From Trema orientale (Eukaryota; Streptophyta; Magnoliopsida; Rosales; Cannabaceae), in NCBI GenBank assembly GCA_002914845.1, contig JXTC01000020.1, forward strand, positions 747,903 to 811,902: a stretch of 64,000 nucleotides of DNA, read 5' to 3'. Shown in pieces: positions 10,891 through 22,830 of the stretch (its first letter is position 1; each line of letters begins with the position of its first letter). Both the position numbers and the translations under genes were made by a program. The notes beneath the pieces were generated by a model. That model was not told the origin of the DNA and made no database searches. It was given only the letters and a program-made list of their open reading frames with translations.

Positions 10891-13791
10891 TATTTTTTTT
10901 ATTTAAGATTTTATTCTGATTAACATTTAAGCTCTCTACTCTGAAACGAATTAGAATATTCCCATTTTATTTCATGAACGAGGATTGAGTGGCAGGCCAA
11001 AATATCCCTGTTCAAACCTGCCCTTATTGGTCTCTTTCTCGCAGACGTGGCACACATCAGTTTCCATTACGAAATATACCATACATATTTCTTCTTCTTC
11101 TTTTTTTTTTTTTTCCTCCAACTACCTATTTTCAAACTCAAGAAATGTTAGATTTAGCCTTTATTCATTAATTTCTTCATAAGATCAAGAACAAAAATTA
11201 ATATTTCTTAAAGTAAAAAACTTTCGGTTTTGAATACCATTTTATTTTATTTCTTTATGTAATAAGAAAAAAAATTTAATATTAGTATTTTGACCTTGTT
11301 ACGAATTATAATGACTTTCGATACTTTCAGCTAATTAACCTTAAAACTAAATTAGAAAAGTTTCACTACTTAATTGAAACTCTGACAACGTACATTTCTC
11401 TCAACGGTAATATCTATGACTTTTCAATTCCTCGTGCAGTTTCACGTTCAAGTTTATGGTGTAAAATCCTCTCCAGAAATTTTTTTAAAAAGAATGTTTC
11501 ATATAGAAAAAACAATTAATATTTTAAAGAAAAATATTTATAGCGATTATTGCCACCTGATCTAGTCAAAAGTACTCTCTCTCTCTCGCTCTCTCTCTCA
11601 TCTTATTTGATCACACGATGAAGACTCGATCGGTTAAAGAACTTGCTCCTGATTAGCCAAATTGCCAATAAAAATCGAGCTGTACACGTGCGGAAGCCCA
11701 ACCACAAGTTCTTATTCAAGCAAAATAAATAAATAAATAAAAATATGAAGTATTTAGGATATTAGAATGGTCTCGTGAGGAATAAGAAGACAGGGAATTA
11801 GTATTTAGTACTATATATATTCATATCATATATATGGCGGAAGTGTCAATATGGCTGGGGTGTCCGGCGACACTAGGGTCGCCGACCCACATGCATATAT
11901 CTCCCACGCCTTAATTTCCATACGCGCTTCTCCACTCTCTAGTCAACCCAACAGTACTCCTGAGTGAAGTTTATTTTAGAAATTAAACCTTTTACTTTTC
12001 GTGCGACGTTTTATTGTGCCAAGATTACTAACACTACCAAGATTTATATCAATTGATATAAGATGATTGTAATTCACAAGTTATCTTGAGTAAAATATCG
12101 TATCAATGAATCATGGGTAGTACTAGTACTATTGCTGATTTTGGACTGATCAACCTATTTAGTTTTTCAACTAGCTAGCTAATTATTAATCTTTTTTTTT
12201 TTTTGGGAAGTTTTATTAGTTTATTAGGTTCGAAGTTTGAAATGTGAATTTCTAATTCATTAAAATAAGTATCACCATATTACAGGTAGTGATTTATAGT
12301 TTTACTTGAAAAAATTGGAAACCAAGTAAAGTCAATCAAAATTGAATTTGATTTGGTGTGTTCTTTCATTAAAACAGCGCGTGAGAAATGAAAATGCGCG
12401 TGAAGGGAAGTGTAACCCTCAAGGGTGAAATTTCAACGGCTAGCATTTGTCTAATCTGGAGGCTCCGGTCGTCTCCAATATTCCCTCTCCGTGTCCAAAT
12501 ATTCCAAGTCTAAACCCACCTGTCGAGCCCCACCCGCGCGTAGAAACCCACGAAGAAAGACCATATTCCTCGGCGTCAACATGGGTTCCGGTCACGTGAC
12601 ATATGGACGTGACCTTGTCTAGGCTTATTAATTAGAATTATAATATATATAGTCTCATCTCTCTTTGTTCTATTAGTCTCTCTACATGTAAACATAATTA
12701 ATTAGATTTATTTTCCCAACCTGCCACTATTTTATTTGGTGTATTAGCTGCAGAATTAACTAAGCTCAAACCCCCATGGTTTCCTGATTATTTATTCCCT
12801 TAGTTTATACTGCTGATTACAGAAACAACAAGATGACTAGAAAATGTAATTAATCATTTGTTAATAGATTTCGAAGCCCTGGTCAGCGCCTGATGCGCTC
12901 TAGATTCTCCGGGAAATGAGAAATTTTGTAATTTTGTAGTATTAGTTTATTAGGGCTATTAAATTCTTTTCGCTCTCTTGTTGGATTATTGAATCCTAAG
13001 CTTGCAGTAGGGCAATATGCGGTCAACATGTCTCTCCATGGCTCACTTGCAATGTTGTCAAATGCTTTGGCTATATTCCATATTCCATGTGTTTGTCTTA
13101 TAAGACTACCTTCATATTCATACTCTCTAATTTTATTTTATCTTTATTTTTTTTTAGAAAAAAAAAATGTTACTTTATGACGGTTTTATTTCTTTCATGA
13201 AAAGGACCCCATTTGTGTTCACGTTTGAGACAATCTTTATTCCTTATTAGTTTCAAATGCTACCTTCCCCTAAAGAATATAAATTTATATTGCACCTTAT
13301 TATATGATTTACTGTTTTATTTTGAGTACTAGATAGGAAAAAGAGTATATATAAACAAATAACATATATTTATATTTTTATATATTTTGCTTTTCAGTCT
13401 TGCATTTTGATTCCCTGGCCGGTTCATTAATTAATGTAGCCCAAGCTCGAAGGAACGAATAATACCATATATATATATCATACTGTTTTTTCTAAATAGG
13501 TTAATTCTCTTGGCCACTTTTTCATGTTAGATGCTTAAAACCACAAAATAAATGATACACACCTCCTCCTTTAAAACAGAAAAACCAAATAGAATCCCAC
13601 CGGGAGGTGAATGACATGACTCATGAGCAATATATACGCCATCAATATGCGTTACGATAATGATAACCAAAGCAAATTAGAGTGTACTGTTAACCCCATA
13701 TCTATTTTTAATAGACCAATTAAAATACCCGGAAACATATATTCAACTTCTTAGGAGTTGTTTGGGAACTAGCTAAAACACCTACACTCAT
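10891..13791. other. Intergenic DNA with a small GC-richer island
   Basis: Mostly AT-rich, with no supported gene. Positions 12370-12620 are noticeably richer in GC, with several CGCG words and a CACGTG G-box core near 12593, and could be a distal regulatory island or a decayed gene fragment. A CT microsatellite lies at about 11574-11600 and an AATA repeat near 11726-11740. Confidence 0.4.
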
Positions 13792-14530
13792 TGAAAGCAT
13801 ACAATTCGTGTCCACGGGTTATGTTCGTGTTGTGTCGATATACATGTATAACAGGTAAATGTTCAACCCGAATACGACCTATTTAATAAACAGGTCAGAA
13901 ATTATGACACGAATACGAACTATTTATAAACAGGTTGACACGACACGATCCGTGTAACCCGTTTATTAAACGGATCATATTGATCTGTGACCCGTGATCT
14001 GTGACCTGAACATGACTTATTTAAATAAATATCCCTTTATCAAATGTCATAGCAAAATGTCCGGTATATATATTTATATACCAAGTGTAAAATTTTATAT
14101 ACCAATTATAAAAAATTATATACCCAGTAAATTTCAGTACGGTAACTGAAATTGGTAGATAAACATATCTACCAAGTATAAAAATATATATACCTGAACA
14201 TTTAGCTATAAAATTTAAAAAGTGGACATCTACTTAATCAAATTTAAAATATTGGTCATCTGCCTAAATTTCTCTTTAATAAACGGGTCAGAAATTATGA
14301 CACGAATGTGACCCGTTTATAAATGGATTGATACGACACGACACGACTCGTTTACTAAACAAGTCATTTTACGTATTGGCGGGTTCAACCCGAACACGAC
14401 CCGTTAATTAAATGGGTTAATATCTCCAACCCGAACACGACACGAACACGATTAAGCTAAACTCAAACCCGTTAATTTTGGGCAGGTTTCGAATCGTATT
14501 GTTGTGTCGTGTCACGAATTGCTAGCTCTG
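13792..14530. repeat. Element with ACACGAC/GTGTCG-rich ends, interrupted by a nested MITE
   Basis: The left end (CAATTCGTGTCCAC at about 13802) and the complement of the right end (CAATTCGTGACAC) are inverted. Both sides hold many GACACGA, ACCCGTTTA and CGAACACGAC words in opposed orientation. A phrase containing GTCAGAAATTATGACACGAA occurs at both about 13893 and 14287. No reading frame is seen. It looks like a non-autonomous hAT-like element; the target duplication could not be confirmed. Confidence 0.4.
14041..14275 (+). mobile_element. Nested 235-bp MITE, copy 1
   Basis: This AT-rich block interrupts the ACACGAC-rich repeat. Its sequence (AAATGTCCGG, then TATATACC and ATACCAAGT units, AAATTGGTAGATA, AAGTGGACATCTACTTAA) recurs in the opposite orientation at 52871-53106. 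Two dispersed copies support a mobile element; ends and target duplications are not sharply defined. Confidence 0.5.
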
Positions 14531-14536
14531 AAAAGA

Positions 14537-14926
14537 GGGATAGTTCGGCCGGATGGCTAATATGGGAACACATTAAATTGTAATCAATGGTGGAAGATAA
14601 TCACCGATCAGGCTTTAAGTGAACCAAACAAAACTAAAGCCGTTGATATAACAGTTAGCTAGGAGTGATCGACATCATCATATTAATGTCCATAATTTCA
14701 GAAACAATTAATAATAATCATAAAAACAGCCCTAAATAGGGGGATAGCTTGGTCGGATGGCTAATATGGGAACACATTAAATTGTAATCAATGGTGGAAG
14801 ATGATCACCGATCAGGCTTTAAGTGAACCAAACAGGACTAACCGTTGATATAACAGCTAGCTAGGAGTGATCGACATACATCATATTAATGATTTTAGAA
14901 ACAATTAATAATAATCATAAAAACAA
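14537..14926. repeat. Tandem duplication, two units of about 200 bp
   Basis: Unit 1 starts at 14537 (GGGATAGTTCGGCCGGATGG) and unit 2 at 14741 (GGGATAGCTTGGTCGGATGG), giving a 204-bp offset. The units share long identical stretches, including CTAATATGGGAACACATTAA, with a few substitutions and small indels. Both end in AATAATAATCATAAAAAC. This is a local segmental duplication in noncoding DNA. Confidence 0.8.
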
Positions 14927-16380
14927 AAACAAAATAATTAATGATATACTTTTCATATATATAAAAGTTTGTAGCACTAATCAGAAGAATATTAGTTTCT
15001 TCATGGTGATTCGTGAGATTAGGATACAGCCAGACGAGCATGTGTTGCTTTGAGATTTGGATATCTATATATATGCACGTACATATATAAATATATTATA
15101 ATTATTAATTACCATATCGTTCTTCACCCTCATATCTCACCTCTGCTTTGAGTATCAGTGAAACGACAAAAACGAAAGGAAGGAATCACCGAAATCAACG
15201 CCGTTTAGGCTGACGAGCGCCACGACATTACAATATTAATATTCATATATAAATATTATATAAAACAGAAACGTTTTGGGTACATATATGACCCTTTTAG
15301 CTGTATAGTGTATATGACATTAAAAAAAAAAATTACTGATTAACTTCCCGATGTCTTTTTGAGTGATACAAGACATTTTTGTTATTAAAGCTACTCTTAA
15401 CCCAATGAGGGAAAGCTGACGGCTGGCCTTGTCAATAGTCATTAATATTCCTCCACTAATAGAAGTAATAATGAGTTAATGAGTAGCAACACCAAACGCG
15501 GTCAAAATTAGCTGATCAGAACTGCTATAGCGCTTTAAACCGACGGTCAGTGCTAGAGTTTAAAATTTTGTCCATTTTTTCTTTTAAGCATCACTTTTTG
15601 GAGTAACACAGTTGAGTTTGAAAGCAACTTTTAACCCTACTAAACAAGTATATAGCTGAATCAGGCCCAGTTATTCTGAAGCTGCGTTCAGAGAGAGAGA
15701 GAGAGAGAGAGCTAACTTAGCTAGCATCCCAAAGCAAAGTGGTCCGACATGAAAATGAAGTCAATTTACCTAGGTAAAAAAGAAGGACTCTACTGAAGTC
15801 ATACCCTACGTAATTAAATTAATCTCTTTATTTTTGAATAAAAAAAATGGTTACAGGTATTAAGACAAATCTCTCAAGCTTTGAAACTTGGAATCTCTAT
15901 AGTACTATTTTAATTTTTGTTTAATTTGGTGGTGGTGCATGGGTACAGGCCAGTACCTTCACCTTCTTATCTACCTCTCATGATCTGATATATATCCTCT
16001 CGTTTACCCATGCACACAGTAGTTTTGAGATTTGTACAAAGCGCAAACAAAAAGAATAATACTAAAATTAACAGTATAATAATATTATGCGTATTGGGTA
16101 TACAGCAGGACAATGTTTTCAAGAAAATGAATGAGCGCAGGATGTCTTTAGTTATTTTTACTTTTTTGTAGGAGGAAGATCGCGAGTAGATGAGTATTGA
16201 TTCTACAAATTAAATGGATATATTATTGTTGTTGTTATAGATAATTTTGCTACAGCTAGCCATTGATTTTATATATGTCAAATAATTGTAACTGCAGATC
16301 CATGAAATAATTAACGTAGTATATATACAGCAAGTTCATATAGGATTTTAAATGTAATTCAGAAGGAGAGTTGTCACCAT
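14927..16380. other. Noncoding intergenic DNA
   Basis: AT-rich with a GA microsatellite at about 15691-15711. No gene or transposon end is recognised before the MULE end at 16381. Confidence 0.5.
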
Positions 16381-16776
16381 GAGAAAAGGAAATGGATAGG
16401 ACTTATTTGGGGTTAGCAAGATATTTTTTAGACTAGGTTGGTTAATAAGTTTTTTATGACAAGAAATTGGTGCTCACATGAATTAAAAGACGGAAATATC
16501 CTTAGGAAACTCTCAGCCAACACAGCCCAAAAAGTGACATGACTCTATCACTTTGATTGACATAACCCCACGCCGACCCACTATTCCCTTCTTCATAAAA
16601 CCCATTTCTCTCTCTTTCTCTCCTCTCCATTTCTCTCCCCTCCTCTCTCCATCTCTCTCTCTTCTCTTGTCTCAGCTCCCTGAAAATCGAAGGGAAAAAA
16701 CCGCACAAAATCGAAGTTAGTATTTAAGTTGTTCACTCTTTTTTTCTCGTATCAAGGAACCAAAAAGACACTGAAA

Positions 16777-17010
16777 ATGGCCAACACCCATTCTGTGAAG
16801 GGAAGAAAATCAATTTCAAAACCTTCATCCAAAGGTTCATTATCAAGGATGAGAACGTTGTCGAAGAAGCCAATAGAAGAGAAGAAGACCCCAGTCCATA
16901 AATCAGCCGACTTGAAGCTCAAGAAACCGATAGAAAAGGACACAAATATTCGATTCTTTTTATTTTTTTTAAATGTCTATGCAAAAGTTGTTCCTTTTTT
17001 GAGTTGGTAA
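16777..17010 (+). CDS. Short Lys/Ser-rich frame inside the MULE, unknown
   Basis: The frame starts MANTHSVKGRKSISK after a CT-rich, leader-like stretch just inside the left MULE end. It is basic, with repeated KKPIE words (about residues 31-35 and 49-53), and then turns hydrophobic (FFLFFLNV) before the stop, a point at which a real transcript might instead splice. I recognise no domain. It may be the first exon of the second MULE gene or captured host sequence; a possible later exon (KRYVFENQ, about 17892-17937) has a CAG acceptor and a GTAAAT donor. Coding status is doubtful. Confidence 0.25.
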   Translation: MANTHSVKGRKSISKPSSKGSLSRMRTLSKKPIEEKKTPVHKSADLKLKKPIEKDTNIRFFLFFLNVYAKVVPFLSW

Positions 17011-17279
17011 AAAATTCATTTAGAGATTCGTCAAAAAAAATCCTACAGAGAAGGGAATAATGTTTGGCTAGTATGAGATTTATTAGTAAAAATATTTTCG
17101 TTTTAGGTAAAGGTAAGACCTTTATGAGATTTTTCTGGAAATATGTTTGATTTCTTGGTATGAATTTTTGTTGTTAGACATTGATTATCCGTATTGACAA
17201 ATTTTTGGGTTCGATCATGCTGTTTATGGACTGAATGTTTCACTGGTTGTATGCAGTTGATTTGGATCAAGAACGTCCT

Positions 17280-17820
17280 GATCTTAGGTCAAGACAATTT
17301 TGACCATAGTCAAGTGCTTATTGACCCTAGTCAAGTAGAAGTTGATACTAGTTCTTGACCCTATGTCAGGTTAGTAATCCCCTAACCTTAGGTCAAGAGA
17401 GGTTTGACCCTTGGTAAGTTCAACAATAGCTTGACATGTGATGAAGAGAGCCTGGATCAAGTAGATGTTGACCCGACGTCGTGGTCACGATTCTCTTGAC
17501 CCTCGTCAAGTGGTTGTTGACAATAGTTGTGACCCTAGGTCAGGTTAGTAAACTCTTGCCCTTAGGTCAATAGAGGGTTGACCATATGTAAGGCCAAAAA
17601 TCACTTGACCTAGACTGAAAGGAGCCTAGTTATTGAGTTTAGGTCAAGAATACCTTGACCTTATGCTCATTTAAAGTTCTATAGTTCAAGTCAAGCAACG
17701 CTTGACCCTAAGTCGTGTACATCTTAACTTCAAGTATAGACTTGACCCTAGGACGTGTACATCTTGACGTCAAGTATAGACTTGACCCTAGGTCGTGCAC
17801 ATCTTGACTTCAAGTATAGA
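17280..17820. repeat. Array of CTTGACC / GGTCAAG motifs (W-box-like)
   Basis: More than twenty TTGAC or GTCAA words occur in 540 bases. The last part (17700-17820) is a true tandem repeat of about 60 bp whose unit contains CTTGACCCTAGG, CGTGTACATCTTGAC and TTCAAGTATAGA. TTGAC[C/T] is the WRKY-binding W-box core, although here it may serve as a subterminal transposase-binding repeat. Confidence 0.7.
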
Positions 17821-18003
17821 ATAGTATATAACTCAACTTATTTCAACAATTTTTTTGTTTCCTACTGGTAATATAATTGTCTTTATTTTCAGGAGTTAAA
17901 GAGATATGTCTTTGAGAACCAGATAATGAATGGGAAGGTAAATATGCATAAAACTATCTTCCAAACTAGCACTCCCATAGTCAGAAACAAACGACCTCGT
18001 AGA

Positions 18004-18480
18004 TTAATCATAACCTCCCATCTCAACTGCTTTAGGATTCGAATTCTCATGTCTTATCATCTCAACTGGCCCAGGATTCCACTCTATATGTGTTGACATC
18101 TCAAGATAATAGGCATTATTATTTGGAGGATGGAAACAAATTTCATGAAGAGGCACTCTAAAATAGTTGGCTAGACCTTCATATAATATAGTTATGGGCT
18201 CCCCAATTATATCAACACAAAGAGAAAATTTTGTCTTTTTAGATTCATGCTTCTTTAAGTCAATATAGAATTTAGCAGCACGGTCATTCACAATTTTTAT
18301 AGGCGAGATTCCCAATTCATAAGTATATTAACGTGTAAGTTTGGGTTTCAATTTAAGTGCCTCATACAATATCTCTAACAAACTCACATATGATGAGTTA
18401 ATAGGAACTACAATTAGTGTAAGCATAATTTTCGTCCCATACACCATTATACTTCACAAAAACATTAATATTTGCGATCC
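18004..18480 (-). pseudogene. MuDR-type transposase N-terminal remnant
   Basis: Reading the minus strand from about 18480, fragments in two frames give VKYNGVWDENYAYTN, then SSYVSLLEILYEALKLKP, then YELGISPIKIVNDRAAKFY and KKTKFSLCVDI. This order (VKYNGxW, then YxALKLxP, then PIKIxNDxxxxF) matches my recollection of the N-terminal region of plant MULE transposases. A frame change near 18405 and a stop near 18330 break it. The catalytic DDE region and zinc knuckle are not found. A further minus-strand frame at 18588-18797 (NYRVPNNINLYMGS) is unassigned. Confidence 0.5.
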
Positions 18481-18539
18481 CTGTAGAAAATTTAAAATCT
18501 AAAAAATAATCAGTCAAAATTACTTCAAAGGGGACTATA

Positions 18540-18885
18540 ACTTTGGACTATTGGTCAAGATGAACGTGACATATAGAGGTAGTCAAGTCACACTTGACCT
18601 AAAGAGGTCAAGTCCAACTTGACCTTAGTTGATAAAGCAAAGCTTGTCCTATTAGGGTCAAAAAAATGGGACCCAAATAGATCAAGTTCATCTTGATCTA
18701 TTAAGCTTGACTTTAGGTTGGGCAAAACTCGTCCTATTAGGTCAAGAAAAACAGAACCCATATATAGGTTAATATTATTTGGAACTCTATAGTTCAAGAG
18801 GATATTGACTTTAGGTCATGACCAACCTTAACCTATAGTATACAGGTCATGGTTATCTTGACCATGAGGTAATATCATTTTGACC
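18540..18885. repeat. Second array of TTGACC / GGTCAAG motifs
   Basis: The same motif family as at 17280-17820, on the other side of the transposase remnant, again with the phrase CTATAGTTCAAG. The presence of arrays on both sides of the coding region fits subterminal repeats of the element. Confidence 0.6.
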
Positions 18886-19592
18886 TGCGACATGTAGAAG
18901 ATAATTACGAATATACATATACAAAAATATTAATATTTCAGTCAAATAATACCCAAATCAATATTCTACATCTCTTTCAAACTTTGCTCACTCATTATCA
19001 ACTATAAATAAATATTTATGAAATAAAAAAATAACTTTTTACCTTAAAATATCAAAACTCTCCCAAAAAGATCTACCTCAGTCTTTTTCTTCTCCTTTTT
19101 CCTAAAAAGGAATAAGTAAAACTTGATCACTTTTATCTCTGAAAAATCATACTTAAAATACAGCAAGAACAAAGAGAGACAGACAGAGGGAACACGGTAA
19201 CCATATAAGAGAGAGAGAAAGAGAGAGGGAGAAATGCCTAGAAAGAAGAAAGAAATGAGAAGAAACAAAGCTTCAGACATGATTTCAACACAGAGAACAG
19301 AGAGAGAACATGACAACCATGAACGGGAGAGAGAGAGAGAGAGACAAATGATGAGAAAGAAAAAGGAAAGAGAAGAAATAAACGAAAAATAGGAGGGAAG
19401 AATGCATTTAATGCTCCCACTAACCCTTCTCTTTTCATCAAGGGCAAAATCAGAAAGTAATTCATTTTCTCTCCACTATATCCTAACAAAGTTTGACTTT
19501 TGGTCCTAATCATGTACATATAATATGCAAGTCCTAAAAATGTCCAAATGACCACAAATAGGTTCTATTCATGTCCTTTTCTCGTGCCAACA

Positions 19593-20686
19593 AACCAACA
19601 TTTAATTGCATGTATAAAATTCTTACATTGTACGTTTTTTATCTAGGAACTGGATATCGGTTCCGTATAGTCATTATTTACATTTGATCTTGGTTATAAT
19701 ATGGAGATGAGACGTTATAATTTCACAGATTTGTAATATTACTACTGATTTTTTTAGGGTATATTACTGAGTTTTTTGAGATTATATATAGTAATTTTAA
19801 TAAAAAAAGTACATAGCATGACCTATACCTTTGTTCGTTACAAGCGTATAATACTTTTTCTTAGCCCAAAAAATAAAAATAAGTAAATTACTCGCAGTTC
19901 ATTCAAAAAAAAAAAAATGGCAGTATAAAAATTATGATCCGCTGAGTATTAGACAGGCAAAATCGTTTGACAACGTGGTATAGACTATATTTGGCCATTA
20001 GTTTTCCACCTTGTTTGGCCGAGTAAGACCCTAGTGGTCCATGTTGTTCATGATAAATATATAAGAAGGTTAAAATCGTACAGGAGTAGCATTGTTAATC
20101 TACTTGATGAAATTGATCAGCTTATTATACAGGATGTGTATTTCAGGGGGAAAAAAAGAAAAAAAGAGCAATATAGATTAATAGTGTGTGAAATCATAAT
20201 CCAAAATTTCGTATGAAAATGATATTTGAGCAATATTTACCATCAACATAAGGGTTGCACCGGACCCGCACATTGGCAGTCATGTGCCTGCAATGCAATC
20301 AGTTCCACTGGGTGGTTCAGATCGAATAACCCACCCAAACCTGGTCCCGCGACCCGACTCATATTGCAGTTCAAAACTTCAAGGCTACCTCAAAGCTTGG
20401 TCGTAATTACTCAAAACCTCCTATCATCAGAATAAATAGATATGGAAAAAGCTTACATCCCATTTAAAATTAAGAAAAAAACAAAAAATTGACAAAATCA
20501 ATAACCTCGATGGACTATAGAGATGATCCGATTCTAAATGTCAATCTCTTTGGCGTGTTTGATATATGATGAAATAGCTAATGGAATGTGAATTTTTATT
20601 GTAGAAATTATCTTATTTTTTCGTTTGTTTTGACAAAAGTATGTAGGAATAGCCTTTATAATAATAGACATTATTCTACTAAATCT
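19593..20686. other. Intergenic DNA
   Basis: AT-rich, without a supported gene. Positions 20250-20440 are GC-richer (CCGGACCCGC, CCCGCGACCCG) and could be a decayed fragment of a gene or transposon; I could not assign it. Confidence 0.4.
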
Positions 20687-22830
20687 GTCACGACCAGAAA
20701 TCCAAGGCCGCGTAAATTTAAGTGAAAATAGTAACAAATAGTGATTTTTTTCAAAACTCCAGAAAATTAAGTACTTAAAATTTTTATATTTAGTCCTCAA
20801 AAATAATCAAATTTCATAATAGGAAACTTTTCATTAGTATTAATTTTTTCAAGGAAATCCTTCATTTAAAGTTTAGAGAAAATTCTAATTAATTATTTTA
20901 GAAATATTTGTAAATTCATATATTTTGGTAAAATGAGTCAAATTTAAACCTTAGGTCCATAGTCCAAATAATTTACATAAAAATCATTTTAATTTATAAA
21001 TATTTAATTTTAATAGCAAAATCATCCTCATACATCTACTTAGTAAATACACTATTATTGGCTAAATAAGTTTGACATAGAAAGTAAAGATATAGAATAG
21101 GAACTAACCAATGAAGATGTGGAAAACGGCATACATATACCCAAACAAGCTTGTCAAGCCACCAAGATAATTACCCCAAAAATAATCAACACTTGAAAGT
21201 GGGAGGAAGTAAAGGGGATGAGCACGTGAATGCTTAGTAGAGAATTAATTGATTACAAATTTTTATACATAATAAATATACTCACATTGAAGGTCCTGCA
21301 TGATTAGTAGTCCATTCAAAACAGTTCATAAAATTCAAGTAGAAATCACAGTCTAATAGTTCAAATTTTTCAAACCATTGTAAATTGTCCACCAAAACTA
21401 ATACATATCTATTCAAGCCAACATATAACCATGTATATAACCATGATGTCCGAGGTATCCTAGTGGGTCACCCGTAAGTCCGAGCTACCTAAAGAGGCGA
21501 TCGTAAGTCTGAGCACCCAATGTAGGGTACCGTTAGTCCGACGGCCGCATAAGTATGTGAATGCATTCAAATGCTATATGAATGACAGAATAAGGATATA
21601 CACTGTTTCCACAAAATCAAAAAATAATCATGCAGTATTCTTTAATCAAATTACTTTTAGTCCTCAAAACTTTGTTCTCAAATCATTTCTGATTTTCTAA
21701 AAATTTTGGCAGTATAACAGCTATTTTTGATCAAAATCTAAAAATCCAATTTCCCGTAGAAAACAGTTCAAAACAATATATATGACACGCTAACCAGTGT
21801 GATGTGTCTCCCAGGCAGTTTATATATCAAATAATTTCAAAAATAGATATAAATACAATTATTAGAAATTAAATCACGAAATTTCATATTTATTGAAAAT
21901 ATGTAAATTTTAAAATTAAATTAATTTTAGAATCAAGTAATCGAATCCCTTCCTCAATTGAGTGACAAGATGACGTTGCGATGCTATTGAGAGTGTTAGG
22001 CATCATTTGGTGGTCGTTTGGAGGGTTGGGGGTCGTTTGGAGGGTTGAGGGTCGTTTTCGAACCTTTGATCGATAGGTTTGAAAATTTGATTTTCAATCG
22101 GAGCTTCATATTGTGAAACGGACTTCACCACTGAATTCAGAGCACCTAAAAATATTAGGTTAGAGATATAGTTTGACCCATTCGGGCTCGGGCTGAACCC
22201 GGGCCCACGGCATGTAAAACGAGAAAATCTGAGCCGCCAGATTTCTTTTTTTGTGTCCATTACCAAACATAATCAATATATATATCAAAATTCTTGTTTT
22301 CACGAGTACATCACAAATATGAGGTTTATTTTACGATCTAAGGGTCGGATTGAAAATTTTAAATACAAAACTAAAATAGCTCAAAATTGTCAAAAATGGC
22401 AAATTTCAATCCGAGCAATATTGGATCAAGATATATATACCATACCATAGTGTTCCTCTCGTCGAGAAGAATCTGAGAAGCCTAAGATTGGGGCGTGAGA
22501 CCGCCAGAATCGGCGCCGATGATGGTTTTTGTCTCGCAGCATTTTTGGACATCATCGGTGTTTGGAACGTCCGTTGGCCGTGAAACTTTGGTGGTCGGCT
22601 ACTGGAACGGTGCTGTTTGGACATCAGGTAGTGGCGCCGCTCAACGACGGCCGGAGAGGCTTCATCGGAGACTCGCCGTGAAATCGGCGTTGTGGCCGTT
22701 AACGAGAGAAAAAAAGAGTGAGGAGATCGTGGGAGAAGAGAGAGAAACAGATATAATCTGTTTTTTTTTTTGGGTTAAAGTACAAAGATACTCTTTAGAT
22801 TTTTTGGTTTTTACAAAATCGGATTAAAAC
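20687..22830 (+). repeat. Dispersed repeat family, copy A, about 2.1 kb
   Basis: Begins near TGTCACGACCAGAAATCCAA and ends in a GA-rich tract followed by a GGTTAAAGTACAAAGAT phrase. It matches copy B (26335-28700) in order and orientation: the opening phrase, a bank of GTAAGTCCGAG-type text versus a similar bank in B, a block translating to SITKHNQYIY..FHEYITNM (22255-22320), then a CGCCGGAATCGGCG-rich section and GA repeats. No transposase or reverse transcriptase is present. It may be a solo-LTR-like or non-autonomous element; the 110-aa frame at 22495-22827 falls inside it and is not supported as a gene. Confidence 0.5.

Larger units (their letters stand above)
16381..19583. mobile_element. 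Degenerate Mutator-like transposon, 3.2 kb
   Basis: The left end GAGAAAAGGAAATGGATAGG and the complement of the right end GAGAAAAGGACATGAATAGA are inverted and belong to the same family as the MITEs at 4931-5204 and 52042-52253. Inside are CT-rich leader-like tracts just within each end (16600-16680 on plus; 19150-19350 on minus), a short plus-strand frame, a minus-strand MuDR-type transposase remnant, and two arrays of CTTGACC/GGTCAAG motifs. The layout recalls maize MuDR, in which two genes are transcribed inward from the terminal repeats. Flanks TGTCACCAT and GTGCCAACA are not a convincing 9-bp duplication, so the insertion is old. The transposase is broken, so it is presumably inactive. 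Confidence 0.7.

Noticed and set aside
17700..17820. CRISPR-like array
   Set aside because: Regular repeats of about 60 bp, but there are no distinct unique spacers, and the context is a plant MULE; these are ordinary tandem repeats.
22495..22827. 110-aa plus frame
   Set aside because: Lies wholly in dispersed repeat copy A; no domain, and the matching region of copy B does not keep the frame.
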